DNA of 64,000 nucleotides from an uncultured cyanobacterium (lineage in GTDB: Bacteria; Cyanobacteriota; Cyanobacteriia; PCC-6307; Cyanobiaceae), in assembly GCA_903823115.1 (NCBI GenBank), contig CAIJRN010000053.1:1-64000 (forward strand). The letters run 5' to 3'. Both the position numbers and the translations under genes were made by a program. The notes beneath the pieces were generated by a model that did not search any database, had not been told where the DNA came from, and saw nothing but the letters and a program-made list of their open reading frames with translations. Below, piece after piece: positions 57,966 to 64,000 of this stretch. Within the stretch, counting starts at the first letter, position 1. The number at the start of each line of letters is the position of its first letter.

Positions 57966-58889
57966 ATGTCTTTCAACTTCCGCACGGCCGCCTTGCATAA
58001 GGCCGCCCTCCGCGGTGCTGGCGCCGCTGCCGTCAGCGCTCTCGTCGCAGCCCCCGCCCTTGCCGCTCCCCAATCGGGTGCCGAGCAACTGCGCCTCGAT
58101 GCCCCCCAGGCCGTCCCCGCCCAGCCCCTGGAGATCGCCCAGACCTACGTGCCCCTGGTGGGTGACGTGGGAACCGGTGGTTTCCCCCAGGCCCAGGGCT
58201 GGTACTGGACTCTCGGTGCCGGTGCATCGGCTCCCCAGAACCGCACGACCGACGTCAATGTCGGTCGTGACAACGTCCAGATTCCGGTCGACAGCTCCTA
58301 TGGCGGTGGCTTCGCCCTTGACACCGGCATCGGTTATGACTTCGGCGCCATCCGCACCGAACTCACCTATTCCTACAACCGTGCCAGCCTCAATAACCTG
58401 AGCGCCAGCTACAACGGCCGTGACTTCAGCACCAACAATGTCAGTGGTGCGATCAACAAGAACGACGTCTTCGCCAGCGCCTACGTTGACTTCCCCTTCG
58501 GCCGTTGGTCACCTTATATCGGTGGCGGCATCGGCTATTCCAACCTCAGCACTCCCAGCTTCACGATTGAGAACCAACGCTTTGGCGATCTCAGCTATGG
58601 CGGCTTCGGCTGGCAGGCCAAGGCTGGACTCTCCTATGCCTTGAGCTACAACTGGGACGTCTACGCCGAAGGCGTTTATCAGGGCGTTTCCGGTCACGAC
58701 CCCAACAGCGACGTTCACTTCGGTTCGTTCAACAACTGGGGCGGCAAACTCGGCTTCCGCTATCGCTTCGCCCATCCGGCCGTGGTTGTGGTGGAGCAGG
58801 CTCCTCCTGCCCCTGCTCCCGCTCCTTACATCGAACCCGCTCCGGCCCCTGCTCCCGAGCCCGCTCCCCCGGTGCGCGGCCTGTGGTGA
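57966..58889 (+). CDS. Outer-membrane beta-barrel protein with Pro/Ala-rich tail
   Basis: A 307-residue exported protein. A signal peptide (cleavage near ALAAP, residue 34) is followed by a beta-rich region of alternating hydrophobic/aromatic residues (YGGGFALDTGIGYDFGAIRTELTYSYNRAS; YIGGGIGYSNLS; WQAKAGLSYALSYNWDVYAEGVYQG; WGGKLGFRYRF) typical of 8-stranded OmpA/Opa-type barrels. The C-terminus is a proline/alanine-rich tail (APAPAPYIEPAPAPAPEPAPP). It would sit in the outer membrane. A UUCG-loop terminator follows. No OmpA peptidoglycan domain is present. Confidence 0.85.
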   Translation: MSFNFRTAALHKAALRGAGAAAVSALVAAPALAAPQSGAEQLRLDAPQAVPAQPLEIAQTYVPLVGDVGTGGFPQAQGWYWTLGAGASAPQNRTTDVNVGRDNVQIPVDSSYGGGFALDTGIGYDFGAIRTELTYSYNRASLNNLSASYNGRDFSTNNVSGAINKNDVFASAYVDFPFGRWSPYIGGGIGYSNLSTPSFTIENQRFGDLSYGGFGWQAKAGLSYALSYNWDVYAEGVYQGVSGHDPNSDVHFGSFNNWGGKLGFRYRFAHPAVVVVEQAPPAPAPAPYIEPAPAPAPEPAPPVRGLW

Positions 58890-58919
58890 TCAGTGCTGCT
58901 GATCAGTTCTGCTGATCGG
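58887..58919. repeat. 13-base tandem repeat after the beta-barrel gene
   Basis: TGATCAGTGCTGC, TGATCAGTTCTGC and TGATCGG follow each other from 58887, overlapping the stop codon. Two and a half copies of a 13-base unit; no function is apparent. Confidence 0.5.
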
Positions 58920-58961
58920 CTTTTGCCTGCGAAGACTGTGGTCATCGCAGGAAAGTTGTTA

Positions 58962-58990
58962 AGGGAGTGGGTTCGCCCGCTCCCTTTTTT
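58962..58990 (+). terminator. Terminator after the beta-barrel gene
   Basis: AGGGAGTGGG (58962-58971) pairs with CCCGCTCCCT (58976-58985) across a TTCG tetraloop, with one G-U pair, and is followed by a run of T to 58990. This is a textbook intrinsic terminator. Confidence 0.92.
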
Positions 58991-59028
58991 CATGCATTTC
59001 TGCCGAGCAGGAGAAGCTTCAGAAGGCT

Positions 59029-59295
59029 TCAGAAGGCCTGTATCCAGGGGTAGACACAAAGCTGGGTCCAGATGCCCTGGCGCCAGTAGATGTCGTTGTG
59101 CAGCAAGTCCTCCACCTGCTTCTGGCTGTCGGCCTCATAGATACCGAAGACATGGCTGCTGTCTTCGGTGGGGCCGAGGGTGAGCAGCAGTCCGTCATCT
59201 TTCTGGCGTTGAAGTCCCTCCAGGTGCTCCTGGCGGTAGGGGCCGCGCTTGTCGAGAGCGTTGTCGCAGTAGGTGCCCCAGAGGACGAACTTCAT
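59029..59295 (-). CDS. YciI family protein
   Basis: An 88-residue protein of the YciI/YCII fold. MKFVLWGTYCDNALDKRGPYRQEHLEGLQRQKDDGLLLTLGP (read here in parts: FVLWGTYCD, RPYRQEHL-type, LLLTLGPTEDSSHVFGIYEADS) and VEDLLHNDIYWRQGIWTQLCVYPWIQ match the family, which keeps a His-Asp pair on a dimeric alpha/beta barrel. Function in cyanobacteria is unknown. It is followed by the 93-residue hypothetical gene on the same strand after 22 bases. Confidence 0.88.
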   Translation of the reverse strand: MKFVLWGTYCDNALDKRGPYRQEHLEGLQRQKDDGLLLTLGPTEDSSHVFGIYEADSQKQVEDLLHNDIYWRQGIWTQLCVYPWIQAF

Positions 59296-59317
59296 GGTGG
59301 AAAGTGCCTGTCGCTGA

Positions 59318-59599
59318 TCAGAGCAGCGACTCGCGCCGCAGGTAGACGCGGATCAGCTTCTCATCCATCAGGCCTGCGCGGGCGTAGGGAAGTTCGTTGC
59401 AGAGCTCAAAGACCTTGATCAGGGTTTCGGCCCGGAAGCTCTGGCCGCCGGCCTTGGCGATGTCACTGACCTCCATGGCGGTCTGGACCAGGTTGAGCTG
59501 CTCGCGCAGGGGCGGCTCCTGCTGGATGCGGCCCAGGAAGGTGAACAGCTGGTCCAGTTCATGGCGATCGAGTTGATCGCGCTCAAGGGTTTCGGTCAT
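59318..59599 (-). CDS. Small Nif11-like helical protein
   Basis: A 93-residue protein. LDQLFTFLGRIQQEPPLREQLNLVQTAMEVSDIAKAGGQSFRAETLIKVFEL (given in pieces: FLGRIQQEPPLREQL, VSDIAKAGG, FRAETLIKV) resembles the Nif11 pattern of a helix, 'P-L', then 'iAk..G..f....l', so it is tentatively Nif11-like. The remaining C-terminus has CNELPYARAGLMDEKLIRVYLRRESLL. Transcribed ahead of the YciI gene. No function is known. Confidence 0.62.
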   Translation of the reverse strand: MTETLERDQLDRHELDQLFTFLGRIQQEPPLREQLNLVQTAMEVSDIAKAGGQSFRAETLIKVFELCNELPYARAGLMDEKLIRVYLRRESLL

Positions 59600-59708
59600 G
59601 GTGCAGGTTGATCCTGGTGGTCATAGTGACTCCCCTCCTCACCCCGCGTCTACGGGGGGCTGATCCGGGGCTGGCTGACTCCATGATGGAGCTGGTTGCG
59701 TTGATGGC

Positions 59709-60449
59709 ATGGGTTCGGTTCTGCGCTGGCTGCCCCTGGCTCTGCTCGCCTTGCTGACGGCCTGCGGGCCCGTCTACCGAGCCAGGGCCGAACCCACGGC
59801 CGCGCCGATCGGCAGCGCCGAGCCCAATCCGCGCCGCCTGCTGGGCACCTGGGCCCTCACCGACGACGACAATCTGCTCTTCAACCTGCTGTTGCGGCCC
59901 GATGGCAGCGCCCTCACGGCCATGGGCAGCCATGGCCCCCGGCCCCTGGCCGCCGGCACCATGGCACCGGCGGAGCTGATGGAGCTGGGCCACTGGAAGG
60001 GCTGGGGTAACGGCGTGCGGATTGATTACGCCGATGGTTGGTCCGACACGATTCTGGTGGCGCCCGGGGGGCCGATCCAATGGTCATGGGCTCCTGGGAG
60101 CAATCGCGACGAACCTCCCACCAACACCGGCAAGGCGGTGCGGCTGAAGGGCCCGGAGGCGGGCTGGGTGGGTGTCTACCGCTTCGCCCCCACCCAGAGC
60201 GACAAGCCGGCCTATCTGGCCAGCCTGCTCTCCAGTGGTCGGGCGATCAACTCGATCGACACGATCGCAGCCGGCTCTTGGCGCCAAGAGCAAGCTCACC
60301 TGGTGATCGACTGGGCCAGCGGTTGGCGTACCACGATCGAACGCTCGACTCCGCCGGCCGCCGGTCAGTCGTTTGTCGTGCGCCACTGGGCTCCAGGGCT
60401 GGACCGCCAGGGGGCCGCCTCCAGCCAGCGGCAGGGAGAGCGTCTCTGA
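59709..60449 (+). CDS. Lipoprotein with internal duplication
   Basis: A 246-residue protein with a signal peptide and lipobox (ALLTAC near residue 19), so probably an outer or inner membrane lipoprotein. The mature part contains two similar repeats, residues about 45 to 130 and 152 to 233. Aligned features are W-x-x-x-x-x-x-V-x-I-D-(Y/W)-A-x-G-W and the later W-A-P-G. The second repeat is more divergent. No known family is recognised; the duplication suggests a beta-rich two-lobed fold. It stands alone. Confidence 0.65.
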   Translation: MGSVLRWLPLALLALLTACGPVYRARAEPTAAPIGSAEPNPRRLLGTWALTDDDNLLFNLLLRPDGSALTAMGSHGPRPLAAGTMAPAELMELGHWKGWGNGVRIDYADGWSDTILVAPGGPIQWSWAPGSNRDEPPTNTGKAVRLKGPEAGWVGVYRFAPTQSDKPAYLASLLSSGRAINSIDTIAAGSWRQEQAHLVIDWASGWRTTIERSTPPAAGQSFVVRHWAPGLDRQGAASSQRQGERL

Positions 60450-60797
60450 GGGCTGGAGTCAAAAATTAAAGGAGACATTGAGGCCGGTTCTGAACAATCG
60501 CTCGATGCCCGATCGCCACGACGGTAGGAGCATGCGTCTTGAGGCTCGGCTTGATCAGGGTCCTGGGTTGTTCGGGGCTTCCGCGTCTTCCGCTTCGATT
60601 CCCGGGCCTGCTGCAACGTGATCTGTTGCTGGCCCTGCTGAACGTCGAGGTCGAGCAGTCCAAGGGCAGCGCCATCGGGTCAACCCAGCCAAACCTCTGT
60701 AAATGCGCAGCAGGCAAGGTCCACTTCAGTTGATCTGGGTAGAGATAAGGGAGGGCAGTGCTACTCCGCACTTCTCCACCCCTGCCCTCGGGCCACC
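60450..60797. other. Region before the giant reading frame
   Basis: About 350 bases with no supported gene. Candidate frames on both strands lack family resemblance. AAAGGAG occurs at about 60467 but leads into a TTG frame with no recognised protein. The segment just before 60798 is pyrimidine/purine mixed with no Shine-Dalgarno sequence. Confidence 0.35.
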
Positions 60798-63700
60798 ATG
60801 ACCAACTCCAGCACCGAGTTGCGGCTTGCCTTCCAGCCTGACCCTCAGCAGCTGATCGGTGGCCTACCTGGGCCAGAACCCGGCGAGGGGCCGCCGGAAC
60901 CTGGTGTCAGCCTGGGACCGCCAAGTCACGTCTTTCGGCTGCTGCGGCCAAGAGATTTGGTCGTGCTTGACGTGCTCGGCTACGGCCTCGAGTTGCGCGG
61001 CGCCAGCGACGGACCCGTCCTGGTGCCCCTGTCCGCCGGCGCGAGGCTGGAGGTGCGCTTCAGCTTCCAGCATCTCGGTGAGCGAGCTTTTTATGAGGAC
61101 GGCGATGTCAAAGAAGACGGAACGCCCGAAATAACCACCGACAAACCAACACCATCCCCCGTCCCAGCACGCACAGCCGAAGCTTCGCGGCTCGTCTTTG
61201 ATGTGCCCATCGACGAGAGCATTGGCTACTCGATTGGAGGTGTGCTGGAGGCCATCACGAGGTTGCGCTTGCGAGTGGCGCCGCTGGCCCTGCCGCGGCT
61301 TGCCTCCAGGCTGGAGACAGGAATCTTGCAGAGGCCGGCCCTTGTGGTGATGGCCAGCCTGCCAGGTGGGCTGATCCTGGGCCGCACCCACCAGGGCCAG
61401 TTGGTGATCAGCGCCACCGAGGCCAAGACCACCAAGGCTTCGCTATCGCCCGCTAGCGGTGTGATCGCCCGCGCCAGCGAGCTGCGAACCGCGGTATCAC
61501 TGCTGGCGGGCGAAACCGCCATTGATCTGTCCGGCCAGCTCACTGGAGCACAGGTGTTCGATAGCGACGCCTTGGCTGAAGAGATCCCTCAATTCCAGGC
61601 TCGTCCGCGGCCCCCTCGGGCAGATGAGACCGCCATCGAGGCTCCCTTCCGGCTGATCCTGTCGCCCAGTGGGCGCGGCGGTTTCTGCCATGCGCTCCTG
61701 CCCGTTGCTGCCAAGGACGATCCGGCTCGTGTGGAGATCTGGCATACCCGCCTGGGAGTGAGACAGATCAGCCGGCTTGGCAGCGCTGCCAAAGTGGTTG
61801 AGACGAAGCATGCTCAACGGATCGTGCGAGCCATCTGGGCTCGTGATCGCCATGGCCTGCCTCTTGACACCGACCCGGGCGATGCCGAGCTGCCCTTCCG
61901 GCAGTCCCTCAGCCCGCTGGACCGCTCGATCCTGGTGCGACAGAGCGCTGATCCAGCGATCACCACGCCGCTGCCGATCGACGTGCAGCGGCTGTACCTC
62001 TCCTCCCTCGGCGCCACGCTCGATCTGCATGGACGTTGGGACACAACGCCTTATACGTCGGAGCCATACAAGCTCCCCTCGATCCTCTCCTGGGATCACA
62101 TCGCGCCACTTGGACGCGATCAGTTCGTGCGCGTGGCCTATCCCGGCTACCTCTTTCCCTTCGGACACCGTTGTGCGCTGATCAAGATCACGGAGCGAAA
62201 GATTGATTCAGCCACCAACCCTGTGGCGTACCTGCGCCAGCGCCAGTTTCTGATCGTCTCCGAGCCGCTGCTCAGCTATGGCAGCAGGGATCTGCCGTTC
62301 CGCCAGGTCGAGATCCGCCCGTTGGTGACGCCCAACATCGCAGATCCGCTCAACAACGGCGACGATCTCAGCCCAGGCAAGAAAGCGCTGTTCTGGCCGG
62401 CGGTGGGCGGGAACCGATTTTTGTTCACGCTTGTCTGCATCGATCACAACGGCCGGCGCGTGCGTTTTCAGACGCCGCTGCTGTTCGTCGCCGAGAACTT
62501 GCCGAATGACAAATACTCCAGCGACACGATCACAGAAACGTGGACCAAATGGACCCACATTTCCGCAAACGCGATCCAGGGCCTCGGCCAGAGCGTGGCC
62601 TTCGCCGAGAGCGAAGTGCCCGGAGACACCGCCTTTGAGGCGGTTCGGCTCTACTTCACCGGCAGGCCAGGGCCGGCCGGCAGCGCCAGCTCCACCCCAA
62701 AGCTCAGCAGCGCGGATGTGATCATCCCGGCCATGCGTCACCTGGCGCCGGATGCTCCGCCCGTCAACGTGTCGTACACCGACACTTATAGAAACACCGG
62801 CTTTGCAGGCAGCAACGCCGCTCAGGTGTTCCTCCAGCTCAAGGATCCAGCCGCGATCTCCTTCAGCGGCGGCACCGACCGCTCCGGAGGGTTCCTCCAA
62901 CCCGACCTGCCGATCCGTGGCTTGTCCCGCACGCTCGGGACTGTGGGGGAGATCGACAACATCTCATCGGGCACGTTCAATCCCGCTGCCTTCCTGGCCG
63001 GTGCCGTGCCGAAGCTGTTCGGGCTGTTTGATCTCACTGACATCCTTGATTTTGGCGATCTCGGCGATGCCCCGACCTTCATCAGCAACCAGCTCGATGC
63101 CATCTCCGCTCTGCTGAGCGACCTCGCTGCCCTCCAGGCGGTGGTGGCAGAGGGCGTCACCCGCCTGACACCAGCGGCGACACCTGAACCCACCGAGAAG
63201 TTGCGCCAGCAGGCGGCCGATGCAAAGGCCAGCCTGGAGAAGGTACAGCTGCAGCTCGATGCCCAGATCGGGCCCGTCCTTGCCGCCATCAAAGCCTTGC
63301 TTGAGCCAAGCGCCGCCAAGGAACCCGATGATGTCAAGTCCGCTACGGCGACCGGGCTTAAGACGATCGGCGTGGTGATCGCAGAGTTGCAGACCTTGCT
63401 GCAGGAGCTGCCGCTGCCCACAGCCCTGCGTGCCGAACTGGAGCGGCTCGTGCATGCACTGGAGCCCGCGCTGAACGACACGGCCCTCGCTGCCACGCTT
63501 GCTTCGGTCGGGGACTTCGTGAAGGGCCTGCTGCCGGAAGGCGGCGGCTTCCGCGCCAGCTACCAATGGCAGCCCAGGCTCAGGAATTTCCCGGATTCGT
63601 CCCCAGCCCTGTTCGAGGTGCCTGAACACGGACTGACACTCTCGGTGGAGGCCCGCGCTGCAGGCCAGAGCGGTGTCGGTGTCGACGTCCTCGCTGAACT

Positions 63701-64000
63701 GCGCGACTTCAAGCTCAATCTCTTCCCTGATGCTGCATTGCTGCGCATCAACTTCAAGCGTCTTGCTTTCCGCAGCGCCTCCGGGCGGAAGGCCGAGGTC
63801 GATGTGGTGTTCGGCGGCATTGAGTTTGTCGGTGTGCTGTCCTTCATCCAGACCCTGAAAGACCTGATCCCCTTTGACGCCTTCTCGGATCCGCCCTACC
63901 TCGACGTCAGCAGCGAGGGCGTGACAGCCGGCTTCAACCTGGCCCTGCCGGCCACCGCGATCGGCGTGTTCGCCCTCCAGAACATCAGCTTCGGTGCCGA
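60798..64000 (+). CDS. Very large hypothetical protein (5' part, open at right edge)
   Basis: An uninterrupted frame runs from ATG 60798 to the window end, over 1067 codons, and continues beyond. The N-terminal 450 residues are a mixed alpha/beta region with LRRPAR-type stretches; around residue 430 to 470 a segment reads LPSILSWDHIAPLGRDQF, VRVAYPGYLFPFGHRCALIKITERKI, a pattern I have seen in large hypothetical proteins but cannot name. Residues about 765 to 900 are helical and alanine/glutamate-rich (probable coiled coil), and the last part is amphipathic beta (GVTAGFNLALPATAIGVFAL). It has no signal peptide. Codon use includes more AAA, ACA, CCA and GCA than neighbouring housekeeping genes. 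Function unknown. Confidence 0.75.
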   Translation, partial: MTNSSTELRLAFQPDPQQLIGGLPGPEPGEGPPEPGVSLGPPSHVFRLLRPRDLVVLDVLGYGLELRGASDGPVLVPLSAGARLEVRFSFQHLGERAFYEDGDVKEDGTPEITTDKPTPSPVPARTAEASRLVFDVPIDESIGYSIGGVLEAITRLRLRVAPLALPRLASRLETGILQRPALVVMASLPGGLILGRTHQGQLVISATEAKTTKASLSPASGVIARASELRTAVSLLAGETAIDLSGQLTGAQVFDSDALAEEIPQFQARPRPPRADETAIEAPFRLILSPSGRGGFCHALLPVAAKDDPARVEIWHTRLGVRQISRLGSAAKVVETKHAQRIVRAIWARDRHGLPLDTDPGDAELPFRQSLSPLDRSILVRQSADPAITTPLPIDVQRLYLSSLGATLDLHGRWDTTPYTSEPYKLPSILSWDHIAPLGRDQFVRVAYPGYLFPFGHRCALIKITERKIDSATNPVAYLRQRQFLIVSEPLLSYGSRDLPFRQVEIRPLVTPNIADPLNNGDDLSPGKKALFWPAVGGNRFLFTLVCIDHNGRRVRFQTPLLFVAENLPNDKYSSDTITETWTKWTHISANAIQGLGQSVAFAESEVPGDTAFEAVRLYFTGRPGPAGSASSTPKLSSADVIIPAMRHLAPDAPPVNVSYTDTYRNTGFAGSNAAQVFLQLKDPAAISFSGGTDRSGGFLQPDLPIRGLSRTLGTVGEIDNISSGTFNPAAFLAGAVPKLFGLFDLTDILDFGDLGDAPTFISNQLDAISALLSDLAALQAVVAEGVTRLTPAATPEPTEKLRQQAADAKASLEKVQLQLDAQIGPVLAAIKALLEPSAAKEPDDVKSATATGLKTIGVVIAELQTLLQELPLPTALRAELERLVHALEPALNDTALAATLASVGDFVKGLLPEGGGFRASYQWQPRLRNFPDSSPALFEVPEHGLTLSVEARAAGQSGVGVDVLAELRDFKLNLFPDAALLRINFKRLAFRSASGRKAEVDVVFGGIEFVGVLSFIQTLKDLIPFDAFSDPPYLDVSSEGVTAGFNLALPATAIGVFALQNISFGA

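Noticed and set aside
60365-60771. Small frames on both strands before the giant gene
   Set aside because: No recognisable protein, inconsistent codon use and overlap with one another.

Overview
The window is a gene-dense, very GC-rich stretch of a picocyanobacterial chromosome. It carries a psbA gene for the photosystem II D1 protein, carotenoid (crtE) and glycogen-type (GH57) genes, and several families largely confined to cyanobacteria (DUF3122, DUF2214, Nif11-like and small picocyanobacterial hypotheticals). The combination suggests a Cyanobium/Synechococcus-type alpha-cyanobacterium; the genus is inferred from gene content, not proven. No rRNA, tRNA, CRISPR array or intact insertion sequence was seen.

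Layout. 1-4.2 kb: a polar amino-acid ABC transporter operon (aapJ end, aapQ, aapM, aapP) ending in a translationally coupled HpcH/HpaI aldolase. 4.5-9.8 kb: a GAP-family membrane protein, a symporter fused to a periplasmic binding domain, a GH57 branching enzyme and a NYN-domain protein. 10.2-11.8 kb: leuA behind a 23-bp perfect inverted repeat. 11.9-18.5 kb: a guanidine-I (ykkC) riboswitch followed by a guanidine hydrolase gene, hypA, hypB, a type III glutamine-synthetase-like gene and a three-gene ABC importer, which reads as a complete guanidine uptake and degradation operon. 18.5-28.4 kb: mixed genes, including an AT-richer membrane protein, a nitroreductase, an orphan sugar permease, a PGM1-like ATP-grasp ligase, a SemiSWEET, a 7TM-HD phosphodiesterase and folD. 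28.7-31.7 kb: crtE, a DUF212 phosphatase-like gene and a RecD-like helicase, tightly overlapping. 32-38 kb: small genes, a SulP anion transporter, a methyltransferase-like protein, DUF3122 and psbA. 38.1-42.5 kb: a KirBac potassium channel, then a divergent ArsR / persulfide dioxygenase-rhodanese / rhodanese / TauE / OsmC-like cluster with a pair of inverted operator-like repeats. 42.6-47.4 kb: MscS channel, Fur-family regulator (probably Zur), a QueD-like protein, hisIE and small membrane proteins. 47.5-53.5 kb: a DUF1460 protein, a Ycf39-like SDR, a Zur-box-led znuA-znuC-znuB operon, a matrixin protease and DUF2214. 53.6-60.4 kb: a group 2 sigma factor and many small or exported proteins. 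60.8 kb to the right edge: one very long reading frame (over 1067 codons) of unknown function that continues beyond the window.

How the genes work together. The guanidine operon should import guanidine, hydrolyse it to urea and ammonia with a nickel enzyme matured by its own HypA/HypB, and possibly capture the ammonia with the GS-like enzyme; the riboswitch would turn it on with guanidine. The psbA copy has the A80/L158/A286 signature of the low-oxygen D1' isoform, and the sulfur cluster about 2 kb away looks like a persulfide/sulfite detoxification unit; together they suggest adaptation to micro-oxic or sulfidic episodes. The Zur candidate, Zur box and ZnuABC form a zinc regulon.
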